Shown one piece after another: positions 26,501-35,664 of a stretch of 64,000 nucleotides of DNA; the stretch's first letter is position 1; each line of letters starts with the position of its first letter. Position numbers and translations under genes: made by a program. Source of the DNA: Botryobacter ruber (GTDB lineage Bacteria > Bacteroidota > Bacteroidia > Cytophagales > Hymenobacteraceae); contig NZ_QCZK02000004.1 of the NCBI RefSeq assembly GCF_003347595.2, forward strand, positions 1-64,000, in the 5' to 3' direction. Below the pieces are notes generated by a model. That model was not told the origin of the DNA. It saw only the letters and a program-made list of their open reading frames with translations, and made no database searches.

Positions 26501-26638
26501 ATGAAAAGGATAATTTTACTACTCTTTATTGCGGCAACAGGTTGTCCTGAACCGGACGATGTTTGCTGCATAAAAGAAAAGCCGCCTGCTACTGGTGCTG
26601 TAACAGGCGGCTTTTCGGTATATGATCCCGGTAATTAA
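26501..26638 (+). CDS. Possible 45-residue lipoprotein
   Basis: ATG opens MKRIILLLFIAATGC, a good short lipoprotein signal with lipobox ATGC, followed by a cysteine-rich tail (PEPDDVCCIKEKPP) and a stop after 45 codons. Against it: the second half overlaps a terminator hairpin of the next gene and no plus-strand promoter is evident. It may be a chance ORF. Confidence 0.25.
   Translation: MKRIILLLFIAATGCPEPDDVCCIKEKPPATGAVTGGFSVYDPGN
26575..26617 (-). terminator. Terminator of the two-helix membrane protein gene
   Basis: AAAAGCCGCCTG pairs with CAGGCGGCTTTT around a 15-base loop, and on the minus strand the stem is followed by TTTTCTTTT. It closes the minus-strand membrane protein gene. Confidence 0.8.
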
Positions 26639-27324
26639 GCTACTTTCAGGGTTGGATTCGTGAACGTGTTCCTGATCTTTTCGCCTTCTGTATATTCCGC
26701 CAGAAAATCATTTTCATGCAGCTCCACGGTTTGTGGCTCCTGCATCAGTACAACTTTTCCGCGCTGGCCTACGGTTATTACGCCAACTCCCCTTTCCTGG
26801 CACAGCGACAGAAAATAAGCCGCCAAGGGGTTGTTCCTGAACGTGAGGCTGCTGATGGAGATGCCAAGCCACTGATTGTTTGCATGGTAGCGCTGCATCG
26901 TGTTGAGGATAGAATTTATTTTTTTCCGGAGAGCTTGTTTTTCTGCAACTGTGTGAAGAATAAAGCCTGCTAAAGCCGTTACAAAGGCAACACCTGCCGC
27001 TATACCCCAGTGTAAAGCCAGCGATACCAGGTAGGTTGTGGCAATGAGCAGGACAAGCGCAGTCAGGAAGCGGAATTTGCTTAAGCCTTTCTTTTTATAA
27101 TCGGTGAGCAGCGCGGAAAGTTTAGCTGAATGAGCGGTGGTCAGGGTGGCAGTAAAAAGGGAGCCTTTCGGATGTTTGAATGTGATAAGTGCGTCTACTT
27201 TAACGCCTTTCCTTGTTTTTTCCCCTTTACGGATTAACAGGCTGGAGCCACTGTGGTGGCTGGTGTAATAGGATTGAAGAAATTCGTCCGCGAAATCTTC
27301 AATCTTATTTATCCTCTTTTGCAT
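26635..27324 (-). CDS. Membrane protein of unknown function with two helices
   Basis: The 229-residue protein has a basic, soluble N-terminal part, two adjacent transmembrane helices at about residues 86-104 and 107-125, and a soluble C-terminal domain of 100 residues (YFLSLCQERGVGVITVGQRGKVVLMQEPQTVELHEND). The soluble parts together look like a split nuclease-like or restriction-endonuclease-like alpha/beta fold, but no catalytic motif is certain. I do not recognise it. It has its own terminator. Confidence 0.7.
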   Translation of the reverse strand: MQKRINKIEDFADEFLQSYYTSHHSGSSLLIRKGEKTRKGVKVDALITFKHPKGSLFTATLTTAHSAKLSALLTDYKKKGLSKFRFLTALVLLIATTYLVSLALHWGIAAGVAFVTALAGFILHTVAEKQALRKKINSILNTMQRYHANNQWLGISISSLTFRNNPLAAYFLSLCQERGVGVITVGQRGKVVLMQEPQTVELHENDFLAEYTEGEKIRNTFTNPTLKVA

Positions 27325-28229
27325 ATGTTTATGAACATTAAAATAACTCGGTATCAGAGTAAAAATCTTAAATGTAAAGGGTCATTCCTGCTTTGCGTTC
27401 CGCAGGATCTTCTCTGTACAACACGCTGACCTGTAACTGAGTGAGAAAATTTTAAATTTTCTAAATTAACTGCAAATCTATTTAACTAATCGAGTAAAAC
27501 AAATTTTTAGGTTAAAAACTGTTAAGTAATCATGCTGGCAGTTACTACTACAACTTCTACTGTGCACAAGGTTCCCCGAATAATAATTGAGGTAGAATTT
27601 ATTTGAGCTGCTTTAAACCATCGGAGTTGAAAAGTGTTCAAATGTTGTAGGAGAATAATGAAGGACTTTTAAAAGACTGCTCCTGCAGGTGCTTTATTTT
27701 ATGGATCTGATAAAATTATTTAGCGCCCTGACTATATAGGAACTTTGCTGCCCGTAGCCTGGTAAAGAAGAACTGCAGTGGTGTGAGCTACCGGGATTTT
27801 TGTTATGCAGGCATCCGTATTTTAGCTACACCTGGCGCCAGCGTTAAAAAGTGAAACAGTGCGGAAAATTGAATTTTACCGTTAACCGCGCTTCGGTATA
27901 ACCAGCTGATACCGTATGTTATACCTGGTATAAGTGGCACCAAAAGCTGGTGGAGCAGCACTATTCCGGAAGGGGGGACGTAACAACAGGATACCTTCGT
28001 TCCTGGCATGCGGAACTCCTGTTCAGAGGAGGTGCCCAAAGCGCTTTTTTTCTGAAGGTAAGGGAAAGCTGAGCCGGCGCAAAAAGTAGCGACGGCTTCC
28101 GGAGTAAGAAGGCGGGCGGAGCGCTGCTGGTGGCCTGGTTCTCACTGGCAGGCATGCCGTTTTGTGCCATATCGGGTTTGAAGCAATGGGAATAGCTGCC
28201 AGGCAAAGCGATCGGTCTGCTGCCGCTGT
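27325..28229. other. Gene-poor region, possibly with a decayed gene
   Basis: The first 350 bp are AT-rich and show nothing. From about 27905 to 28255 the plus strand is GC-richer and one frame stays open apart from scattered stops, with segments such as GALLVAWFSLAGMPF that look like membrane-protein sequence. This may be the remnant of a degraded gene; the evidence is thin. No tRNA or repeat copy was found. Confidence 0.3.
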
Positions 28230-28310
28230 TTATTTTGGCGTTTTGGCATTAAACCAGATGATGCCAATGATAATTACAACAGCCAGGATGATTATCAGCA
28301 TGAGGGTCAT
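28230..28310 (-). CDS. 26-residue single-helix membrane peptide
   Basis: Minus-strand ATG opens MTLMLIIILAVVIIIGIIWF followed by NAKTPK and a stop: one hydrophobic helix with a short basic tail. The composition is hard to get by chance in this GC context. Function is unknown; it may be a regulatory or stress membrane peptide. Confidence 0.4.
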   Translation of the reverse strand: MTLMLIIILAVVIIIGIIWFNAKTPK

Positions 28311-28552
28311 AGTCTGTAAATTTTAGTAGTTCAACATTTTAGCATATCTACTGGATAACAGGATTACATGTTACAAATGCCACCAGAATACAACTGCCCT
28401 CAATAAGGTGCCCTGGTCTGTGCCAATCCGGGATGAATAACTGAAGAAGCAGCGTTACATGTGTTCCATTCGGATTCTGAAGTTTTTGTTGCTGTATTTT
28501 TTTAGCTTTACGAAATAACCGTTATTCGCATAATACTAGATAATACCGAACC

Positions 28553-31117
28553 ATGAGAACCGTATCCAGTTTCAGGCGTATTTTTTTTATTTTACCGTTC
28601 CTGTGGTTTCTGTTTTTGGGCAGCACAAACGCCCAGATGCCTGCCAAACCTTCTGCCGCCCAACTGTTGCAGGATATAAAAAAATTAAACGTGCTCGGAA
28701 GCGCGCTGTACATGGCCGCACACCCCGACGACGAAAATACCCGCCTGATTGCCTACCTGGCCAACGAAAAACTGTACAACACAGCTTACCTGTCGGCAAC
28801 ACGCGGAGACGGTGGCCAGAACCTGGTGGGGCCGCAGATACGGGAGGAACTGGGAATTATCCGGACGCAGGAGTTGCTGCAGGCGCGCCGCATCGACGGA
28901 GGCCAGCAGTTCTTTACCCGGGCCAACGACTTCGGCTTCTCTAAAAACTCCGACGAAACTTTTACCATCTGGGACAAGGAACAGGTGCTGGCCGATGCCG
29001 TGTGGGTAATCCGCAAGTTTAGGCCTGATGTGATCATTACCCGCTTCCCGCCCGATGCCCGTGCCGGCCACGGGCACCACAGCGCCTCGGCCATACTTGC
29101 AGCAGAGGCTTTCGAGGCAGCGGCAGACCCGAAACGCTTTCCGGAGCAACTGCAGTACGTGGAGGTGTGGCAACCCAAACGCCTGCTCTGGAACACGGGC
29201 GTGTGGTCGTTCCGGAACCAACAGGAGTTCGACGCTTATGGCGCGCAGTTGCTGAAAATTGATGTGGGCGGTTACAACCCCACGCTGGGAAAATCTTACC
29301 CCGAAATCGCTGCCGAAAGCCGCAGCATGCACAAGAGCCAGGGTTTTGGCACCAGCAGCACCCGCGGCAGCTCCATCGAGTACCTCGACCACACCAAAGG
29401 CGACAAGGCGCAGAAAGAGCTGTTCGAAGGCATCAACACCTCCTGGAGCCGCGTGAAAGGTGGCGAGAAGGTTAGCAAACTGCTGCAAAAAGTTATCGCT
29501 GACTTTCGTGCCGATAACCCGGCTGCCATCGTGCCTGCTTTACTGGCAGTTCGTAAAGAGATGCAGCAGCTGCCTGGTAGCCACTGGAAACAGGTAAAGC
29601 TCCAGGAACTGGAGGAGGTGGTGAAGCATGCGCTCGGGCTGTACCTGGAGGTGGCGGCTACCGACGTCGCAGTTGTTCCGGGAGAGCCCGTGCGGCTGCA
29701 GGTGGAAGCAACCAACCGTTCGGCTTTGCCGGTGACGCTGCAGGGGATGCAGTTTTCCTTTGCCCGCAAAGATACCACCCTCGCTACCAGGTTGCTGGAA
29801 AATAAACCCTTGAAATTTACGGTTGTGCCTGTTTTGCCTGCTGCCACACCCTACACGCAGCCGTACTGGCTCCGGCAAGAACCGAGCCTGGGCATGTACC
29901 ATGTACAAACGCAGCAGGAGGTAGGCTTGCCGGAGAACAAACCGGCTGCCCCGGTCGTGTTTACCGTGCAGGTGGCAGGGCAGGTGATCGATTACACGGT
30001 TCCGGTAATTTACAAACGCTCTGATCCGGTGGAGGGGGAGGTGTACCAGCCTTTCGAGGTAACGCCGCCGGTGCTCGTGAACCTGCCGGACAAGGTATTT
30101 GTGTTTCCGGACCAGGAGCCAAAGCAAGTGCTGGTAAAGTTAACAGCAGGAAAGGCAAACGTGGCTGGTGCAGTAACCCTGGAATTGCCCCGCCAGGGCT
30201 GGCGCATAGAGCCGGCCTCCATTCCCTTCGACCTCAAAGCCAAAGGGACCGAGCAACTGGTGCGGTTCACTGTTTATCCGCCGCAGGGGCAGCACGATGC
30301 GGTATTAAAAGCCGTGGCTACCGTAGCCGGAAAAACCTACAGCAAAGGCCTCAGCACCATCGCCTACAGCCACATTCCCACGCAAACCACGTTCCCGGAA
30401 GCTGTTTCCAGAGTCGTAAAGCTGGACCTGCAAAAGAAGGGCGAGCGGGTTGCTTACCTGATGGGAGCCGGCGACGACCTGCCCCTGACCCTGCAGCAAA
30501 TGGGCTACGATGTTACTATTTTGCAGGAAGCGGACATGAACCTGCACACGCTGCAACAGTTCGATGCCATTGTTGTGGGTATTCGCGCCTACAACACCGT
30601 CGACCGCCTGAAGCACTACCAGCCCCTGCTCATGCAGTACGTCTGGAACGGTGGCAACCTGATCGTGCAGTACAACACCGTTGGTCCGCTGGTAACACCT
30701 GAAATTGCGCCTTATCCCTTAAAGCTGTCGCGGGAGCGGGTAACGGTGGAGGAGGCCGAGGTGCGTTTCCTGAAACCGGAACACCCGGTACTCAACACGC
30801 CCAATAAAATTACGCACCAGGATTTCAAAGGCTGGGTGCAGGAGCGCGGTCTGTACTTTCCGAGCGAGTGGAGCAAAGAGTATGAGGCTATCCTCTCCTC
30901 CAACGACCCCGGCGAACCTGCCCGCGACGGCGGTCTGCTTATCGCCTCCTATGGCAAAGGCAACTACATCTACACCGGCTACTCCTGGTTCCGGCAATTG
31001 CCTGCGGGTGTGCCAGGCGCGTACCGGCTGTTCGCCAACCTGATTTCGCTGGGGATGCGTGATGCTGCTTCGGGGAAGGCGGCGACCGGAGCGGGTAAGG
31101 CTGGGAAGGGGTTGTAG
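28553..31117 (+). CDS. PIG-L family deacetylase with large C-terminal region, exported
   Basis: The 854-residue exported protein has a signal peptide ending near NAQMPA (residue 27). The PIG-L/LmbE zinc deacetylase domain occupies about residues 45-260: AAHPDDENTR (His57, Asp59, Asp60) and the second metal motif GHHSASAIL. A long beta-rich middle region follows (NPCBM or Ig-like strands, EVAATDVAVVPGEPVRLQVEA). The C-terminus (about 640-840) is ThuA/glutamine-amidotransferase-like (VAYLMGAGDDLPLTLQQMGYDVTIL ... DAIVVGIRAYNT). This architecture is common in Bacteroidota and acts on N-acetylated sugars outside the cytosol; the substrate is unknown. Confidence 0.9.
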   Translation: MRTVSSFRRIFFILPFLWFLFLGSTNAQMPAKPSAAQLLQDIKKLNVLGSALYMAAHPDDENTRLIAYLANEKLYNTAYLSATRGDGGQNLVGPQIREELGIIRTQELLQARRIDGGQQFFTRANDFGFSKNSDETFTIWDKEQVLADAVWVIRKFRPDVIITRFPPDARAGHGHHSASAILAAEAFEAAADPKRFPEQLQYVEVWQPKRLLWNTGVWSFRNQQEFDAYGAQLLKIDVGGYNPTLGKSYPEIAAESRSMHKSQGFGTSSTRGSSIEYLDHTKGDKAQKELFEGINTSWSRVKGGEKVSKLLQKVIADFRADNPAAIVPALLAVRKEMQQLPGSHWKQVKLQELEEVVKHALGLYLEVAATDVAVVPGEPVRLQVEATNRSALPVTLQGMQFSFARKDTTLATRLLENKPLKFTVVPVLPAATPYTQPYWLRQEPSLGMYHVQTQQEVGLPENKPAAPVVFTVQVAGQVIDYTVPVIYKRSDPVEGEVYQPFEVTPPVLVNLPDKVFVFPDQEPKQVLVKLTAGKANVAGAVTLELPRQGWRIEPASIPFDLKAKGTEQLVRFTVYPPQGQHDAVLKAVATVAGKTYSKGLSTIAYSHIPTQTTFPEAVSRVVKLDLQKKGERVAYLMGAGDDLPLTLQQMGYDVTILQEADMNLHTLQQFDAIVVGIRAYNTVDRLKHYQPLLMQYVWNGGNLIVQYNTVGPLVTPEIAPYPLKLSRERVTVEEAEVRFLKPEHPVLNTPNKITHQDFKGWVQERGLYFPSEWSKEYEAILSSNDPGEPARDGGLLIASYGKGNYIYTGYSWFRQLPAGVPGAYRLFANLISLGMRDAASGKAATGAGKAGKGL

Positions 31118-31161
31118 CGGCAGGCTGCTTTCAATAAATTACCATTTCAAAATTTTTCAGG

Positions 31162-32301
31162 ATGAAGTTAACAGACCTGGTCTATAATATACAATCTATT
31201 GATGCCGGTTTTGCGCAGGAAGCAAACAAGGCAGTAAACCAATTGCTTACACTCAGGAACTGGTTTATTGGATACTACATTGTTGAGTTTGAGCAGCATG
31301 GAGAAGAAAGGGCGCAGTATGGCGAAAAAGTACTTAAAGTTATTGCAGACCAATTAAACAAAAGTGGTTTGTCTTATAGAAACTTGAATCTATATAGACA
31401 ATTTTATTTAGTTTTTCCTGAAATAGGGTGTTCTCTGCAGTTCTTTATTAGTGATAAAATTCTGCAGACGGTGTCTGCAGAATTGTTAGAATCTAAAATT
31501 AGGCAGACACTGTCTGCCCAATTGGACCGCGATGCAAAAAATATGCTCTCTAAAGAGCCCACCTCCGAAAAGCTAGCTGTTGCAACTAAAATGGTGCAGT
31601 CGCTTTCCTTTTCCCATATTACGTTGCTGCTAACCTTGGACGATGACCTAAAACGCACTTTTTATGTTGCTGAAGCCATCAAAGGTACCTGGTCTGTCAG
31701 AGAATTGAAAAGGCAAATAAACACGCTGCTTTTTGAACGTTCAGGTATATCGAAGAGTCCGGGCCAATTAATAAAAAGTATTCAAGCTAAATCTCAAACC
31801 TTATCAACAAGGGGATTAGTAAAAGATATTTACACCTTTGAGTTCTTAGGCCTTCCTATGAAGGATGTCGTGGAAGAATCGGATTTGGAGGCTGCGTTGC
31901 TGGACCACCTGCGTGAGTTTATGCTGGAGTTGGGGAATGGATTTTGCCTGGAGGCGCGTCAGAAAAGGATTTTGATAGGCAGTGAATATTTCTTTATCGA
32001 CCTTGTCTTCTACCACAGGGTTTTAAAATGCCATGTGCTGATAGAACTCAAAGTAGATGAGTTTAATCATGCCAATGCCGGACAACTGAACACTTACCTC
32101 AATTACTACAAAAAGGAGGTAAAACAGGAGAACGATAATGATCCGATTGGGATACTTTTGGTGACAAACAAGAATGAGGCTTTGGTAGAGTATGCTACAG
32201 CCGGGATGGACCAAAATTTATTTGTAAGTAAATACCTCCTCCAACTACCAAGTACCGATAAACTTGTCCAGTTTATTAAAACAGAACTGGAAGCCATCTA
32301 G
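31162..32301 (+). CDS. YhcG-family PDDEXK nuclease (DUF1016), solitary
   Basis: The 379-residue protein has the DUF1016 N-terminal winged-helix part (LLTLRNWFIGYYIVEFEQHGEERAQYGEKVL and the WSVRELKRQINTLLFERSG motif), then the C-terminal PD-(D/E)xK nuclease core: FIDLVFYHRVLKCHVLIELK with Asp280, Glu295 and Lys297. YhcG nucleases are thought to act in DNA metabolism or defence, often beside restriction or toxin-antitoxin genes, but no partner is present here. The gene is clearly more AT-rich than its neighbours, suggesting recent transfer. It starts 44 bp after the PIG-L gene. Confidence 0.92.
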   Translation: MKLTDLVYNIQSIDAGFAQEANKAVNQLLTLRNWFIGYYIVEFEQHGEERAQYGEKVLKVIADQLNKSGLSYRNLNLYRQFYLVFPEIGCSLQFFISDKILQTVSAELLESKIRQTLSAQLDRDAKNMLSKEPTSEKLAVATKMVQSLSFSHITLLLTLDDDLKRTFYVAEAIKGTWSVRELKRQINTLLFERSGISKSPGQLIKSIQAKSQTLSTRGLVKDIYTFEFLGLPMKDVVEESDLEAALLDHLREFMLELGNGFCLEARQKRILIGSEYFFIDLVFYHRVLKCHVLIELKVDEFNHANAGQLNTYLNYYKKEVKQENDNDPIGILLVTNKNEALVEYATAGMDQNLFVSKYLLQLPSTDKLVQFIKTELEAI

Positions 32302-32342
32302 GTTGATTTAACAGTTCTAAGTAATTCCCGATTCTTCAATTC

Positions 32343-32486
32343 ATGAACAAAAACAACAAGCAACTACAACAACAAGAACACAGACCTCCCATCCTGGGTA
32401 GCTGGAAAAAGCTGTACCTGCTGGTGCTGGGCAACCTGGCGTTCCTGGTTGTTGTGTTCTATTTCCTCACCAAATACTACGAATGA
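32343..32486 (+). CDS. Small one-helix protein coupled to the symporter gene
   Basis: The 47-codon frame encodes a hydrophilic N-terminus (NNKQLQQQEHRPPILGSWKK) and one helix (LYLLVLGNLAFLVVVFYFL). Its TGA overlaps the ATG of the sodium:solute symporter by the ATGA junction, so the two are translationally coupled. Similar small helices precede such symporters in other Bacteroidota; a regulatory or assembly subunit is inferred. Confidence 0.7.
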   Translation: MNKNNKQLQQQEHRPPILGSWKKLYLLVLGNLAFLVVVFYFLTKYYE

Positions 32487-34180
32487 GACCATCCGACTGG
32501 ATCGTATTGCTGGGCACACTGGGCTTTATTGTGATATACGGCATCTGGAAAACCCGCGGCAGCAAGGATATTGAAGGCTACCTGAAAGGCGACAACAGCA
32601 TGAAATGGTGGACCATCGGTTTGTCCGTAATGGCTACGCAGGCCAGTGCCATCACCTTTCTTTCCACACCCGGGCAGGCCTACGAAGATGGGATGCGCTT
32701 TGTGCAGTTCTATTTTGGCTTGCCCATTGCCATGGTCATTATCTCTATCACGGTTATCCCGGTATTTTACCGCCTCAACGTCTACACCGCTTACGAGTAC
32801 CTCGAAAATCGCTTCGATCTGAAAACACGCTCGCTGGCGGCTTTCCTGTTTCTGGTGCAGCGCGGACTGGCAGCCGGTATTACCATCTATGCACCGGCCA
32901 TTATCCTCTCTACCATCCTGGGGTGGCGCCTGAACCTGACGAGTATTGTGATCGGGCTTGTCGTGATTATCTACACCGTATCCGGTGGAACGAAGGCGGT
33001 GAGCGTGACGCAGCGGCAGCAGATGGCCGTGATGATAGGAGGGATGCTGATTGCCGGTTACATGGTGGTGCATTACCTGCCCGAGGGAATATCGATGGGC
33101 GATGCCGTGGCGGTGGCCGGTAAAATGGGCCGCATGAACATCGTGGATTTCTCCTTCAACTGGAACGACCGCTACAATTTCTGGTCCGGCATTACGGGCG
33201 GACTGTTCCTGGCGCTGTCGTACTTCGGTACCGACCAGTCGCAGGTGGCGCGTTACCTGACGGGGCGTTCCGTTACCGAAAGCCGGCTGGGGCTGCTGTT
33301 CAACGGCCTGCTCAAAATTCCGATGCAGTTTATGATTTTGTTTATCGGGGTGATGGTGTTTGTGTTTTACCAGTTCAACCAGCCGCCGGCCTTTTTTAAC
33401 AGCGCCGCCCGCGACAGCGTGTTTGCCACAAGTTACGCCGGAGAAATGCAGCAGCTCGAGGCGCAGCACGAGGCAGTTTTCAACCAAAAACAGGAAGCGG
33501 TACAGGAGCTTGTTACGGCCTTACGTTCTGCTGATGATGCCACCATTGCCACTGCACAAGCCGAGGTGGTACGTCTGCAGCAGGCATCGAAAGAAATATC
33601 ATCAGAAGTAAAAGGATTGGTAGCCAAAGCTATACCGGGAGCAGAGACCAAAGACACAGATTATGTATTTATCTCCTTTGTAACCAACTACCTGCCTGCC
33701 GGACTCGTGGGGCTGTTGCTGGCTGTTATCTTATCGGCCGCCATGTCGTCTACGGCATCGGAACTGAATGCGCTGGCTTCTACAACGGTCATCGATATCT
33801 ACAAACGGTCTGTAAAACCCGATGCGAGCGACAGCCATTACCTGAGTGCGTCGAGGTGGTATACGGTAGCCTGGGGGGTAATTGCCATTCTGTTTGCCAC
33901 CTTTGCCACACGCCAGGATAACCTGATCCAGGCAGTTAACATTATCGGTTCCCTCTTCTACGGCACCATTCTGGGTATTTTCCTGGTGGCGTTTTACTTC
34001 AAGTACATCAAAGGCCACGCGGTGTTTATGGCTGCCCTGCTTGCCGAAGCGGTAGTACTTTACTGCCACTACTTCACCGATATTGCCTTTCTGTGGTTTA
34101 ATGTAATTGGCTGCGGCTGCGTGATTTTGTTTGGGCTGGTCCTTCAAACTGTGCTCAATCAGCGACAGCCTGTGCGTTAA
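32483..34180 (+). CDS. Sodium:solute symporter (SSS family)
   Basis: The 565-residue inner-membrane symporter couples import of an organic solute to sodium. It has the SSS signature MKWWTIGLSVMATQASAITFLSTPGQAYEDGM and GLTGG-like core helices (YTVSGGTKAVSVTQRQQM), with about 13 transmembrane segments. A soluble, coiled loop of about 70 residues (MQQLEAQHEAVFNQKQEAVQ ... SKEISSEVKGLV) interrupts the helices around residue 340. The substrate is not evident; relatives are often annotated as sugar or sialic-acid transporters. Family A DNA starts 4 bases after its stop. Confidence 0.92.
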   Translation: MRPSDWIVLLGTLGFIVIYGIWKTRGSKDIEGYLKGDNSMKWWTIGLSVMATQASAITFLSTPGQAYEDGMRFVQFYFGLPIAMVIISITVIPVFYRLNVYTAYEYLENRFDLKTRSLAAFLFLVQRGLAAGITIYAPAIILSTILGWRLNLTSIVIGLVVIIYTVSGGTKAVSVTQRQQMAVMIGGMLIAGYMVVHYLPEGISMGDAVAVAGKMGRMNIVDFSFNWNDRYNFWSGITGGLFLALSYFGTDQSQVARYLTGRSVTESRLGLLFNGLLKIPMQFMILFIGVMVFVFYQFNQPPAFFNSAARDSVFATSYAGEMQQLEAQHEAVFNQKQEAVQELVTALRSADDATIATAQAEVVRLQQASKEISSEVKGLVAKAIPGAETKDTDYVFISFVTNYLPAGLVGLLLAVILSAAMSSTASELNALASTTVIDIYKRSVKPDASDSHYLSASRWYTVAWGVIAILFATFATRQDNLIQAVNIIGSLFYGTILGIFLVAFYFKYIKGHAVFMAALLAEAVVLYCHYFTDIAFLWFNVIGCGCVILFGLVLQTVLNQRQPVR

Positions 34181-34183
34181 GAA

Positions 34184-34218
34184 AGCAGCAGCGGCTGTGG
34201 TGGCAGGTGCAGTAGAAC
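34184..34218 (+). repeat. Family A dispersed repeat, single copy
   Basis: A full-length consensus-like copy (CAGCGGCTGTGGTGGCAGG then TGCAGTAGAACTTT) begins 4 bases after the symporter stop codon. Confidence 0.8.
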
Positions 34219-34278
34219 TTTCTACATGAAAAAAGAGGCGCTGGCAACGATAGGTTGTGTATTTGAGTCGGTACAAAA

Positions 34279-34306
34279 TAAAAAAGACCTGCAGTAACTG
34301 CAGGCC
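34279..34306 (-). terminator. Terminator of the AhpD-like gene
   Basis: On the minus strand CCTGCAG-TTA-CTGCAGG is followed by TCTTTTTTATTTT, 27 bases after the AhpD-like stop codon. Confidence 0.8.
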
Positions 34307-34332
34307 CTTTCCAAGGTGTTATATCACTTTAC

Positions 34333-34923
34333 TTAATTAACGATTTTGCTTAGTCCAGTTACCACGGCGGCTACGCGAATGGCATCGAATATGCGTTGTT
34401 CGGTAGCTCCCAGTTTCAGGACAGACGCTTCGTGGGCAGCCACGCAGCGCTCACAGCCGTTGATGGCCGAAACCGCTAAACTTACCAGTTCGAAAAACTC
34501 TTTGCTCAATACCGGGTTGCCCATGATGTTCATCTTCACGCGGGCTGGCAGCTGCTCATAAATGTCTTTGTGCGCGAAGTGGCGGAAGCGGTACAGGATG
34601 TTGTTCGTAGCCAGCAGCGAGGCGCAGGCAATGGCTTCGGCTGTCTCGGCTTCGGTAGCGCCGTTTTCTTTGGCTTTCTCCTCAAACGCACTGATCAGGG
34701 TTACGTTTTCTTCGTTGGCTGCTGCGGCTAAGGCCAGCAGGTAAGCTTCTTTTGGAGAAAGTGTTTCGCCGGCGATGGCGGTTTTCAGGTTCACGCGCAG
34801 GTCGCGCAGGTACCTTGAGTCGGCGTCGGCGAGTTTATCGAGGCTGTAGAACGGTTGTTCTTCGTTCAGCCCTAAGTCTTTTAAAAGATCTGTTTTAGTT
34901 TCCTGTGTTGCAGATAGTAGCAT
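34333..34923 (-). CDS. AhpD-like carboxymuconolactone decarboxylase family protein
   Basis: The 196-residue protein has the AhpD core: a CxxC redox pair with the following histidine (GCERCVAAHEASV, Cys157, Cys160, His164) and the helical CMD fold before it. AhpD-type proteins reduce peroxiredoxin using a dihydrolipoamide or thioredoxin-like donor. Upstream on the same strand lies ahpC, so this may supply electrons to AhpC in place of AhpF, which is absent from the window. Antioxidant role is supported by context. Confidence 0.9.
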   Translation of the reverse strand: MLLSATQETKTDLLKDLGLNEEQPFYSLDKLADADSRYLRDLRVNLKTAIAGETLSPKEAYLLALAAAANEENVTLISAFEEKAKENGATEAETAEAIACASLLATNNILYRFRHFAHKDIYEQLPARVKMNIMGNPVLSKEFFELVSLAVSAINGCERCVAAHEASVLKLGATEQRIFDAIRVAAVVTGLSKIVN

Positions 34924-35048
34924 GGTATTTTTTCCTTTTTGATGAGAGTTTGATCATGTTCAACCTAAGCAGCGGAAGCAGTGGCTGTTAACCAGCCACC
35001 CTTCCTGAACCTACTTAAGCTGCACTATATATATGGAAAGTGGGCGTG

Positions 35049-35606
35049 TTAAACAGCTAACGTTTCTTCCCCTTTTGTCCAGTTGCACGGACAAAGTTCG
35101 TCAGTCTGAAGCGCATCCAGCACGCGCAGCACTTCTGCCACGTTGCGGCCAACGCTCAGGTCGTTAACACTAACCCATCGTATAATTCCCTGCGGGTCTA
35201 CAATGTACGTTACACGGTAAGCTACTTTTTCTTCGGCTTCCAGAATGCCCAGCTCTTCGGCCAGCGATTTGGAAGTATCGGCCAGCATCGGGAACCGGAG
35301 GCCACGGAGGTCGTCGTGGTCGCGGCGCCAGGCGGCGTGCACAAATTCAGAGTCGGTAGAGGCGCCTACTAGCAAGGCATCGCGGTCGCGGAACTCGTCG
35401 TAGTTTTTGTTGAACTCGGCAATCTCGGTAGGGCACACAAACGTGAAGTCTTTCGGCCACCAGAACATCACCATCCACTGATCGTTTTCTTTGTGCGTTT
35501 CGTGGGTGATGTCGGCGAACTCTTTGCCTTTTTCCAGTGATACAACTGCTTGTTTTTTGAAAGCCGGAAACGTGGCGCCTACTGATAAAATTCTATTTTG
35601 TGACAT
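35049..35606 (-). CDS. ahpC: Alkyl hydroperoxide reductase subunit C (2-Cys peroxiredoxin)
   Basis: The 185-residue cytosolic peroxidase reduces H2O2, organic peroxides and peroxynitrite. The peroxidatic cysteine is Cys58 in FTFVCPTEIAEF, and the C-terminal resolving site reads ELCPCNW (Cys172 and Cys174), the AhpC/Prx1 typical two-Cys form with an extra nearby cysteine. It lies 58 bp downstream of dps on the same strand and upstream of an AhpD-like gene. The short spacer suggests dps-ahpC co-transcription from the OxyR-site promoter. Confidence 0.95.
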   Translation of the reverse strand: MSQNRILSVGATFPAFKKQAVVSLEKGKEFADITHETHKENDQWMVMFWWPKDFTFVCPTEIAEFNKNYDEFRDRDALLVGASTDSEFVHAAWRRDHDDLRGLRFPMLADTSKSLAEELGILEAEEKVAYRVTYIVDPQGIIRWVSVNDLSVGRNVAEVLRVLDALQTDELCPCNWTKGEETLAV

Positions 35607-35664
35607 GTTGTTTAATGGTTAATTGCTTACTTGTTAAATTGTTGTAGATGTAGTTTTTGTTTTT

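Noticed and set aside
31440..31530. Hairpin of CTGCAGACGGTGTCTGCAG and its relatives inside the YhcG gene as a regulatory element
   Set aside because: Encodes the repeated LQTVSAEL / RQTLSAQL protein segment, so the symmetry follows from the protein repeat.
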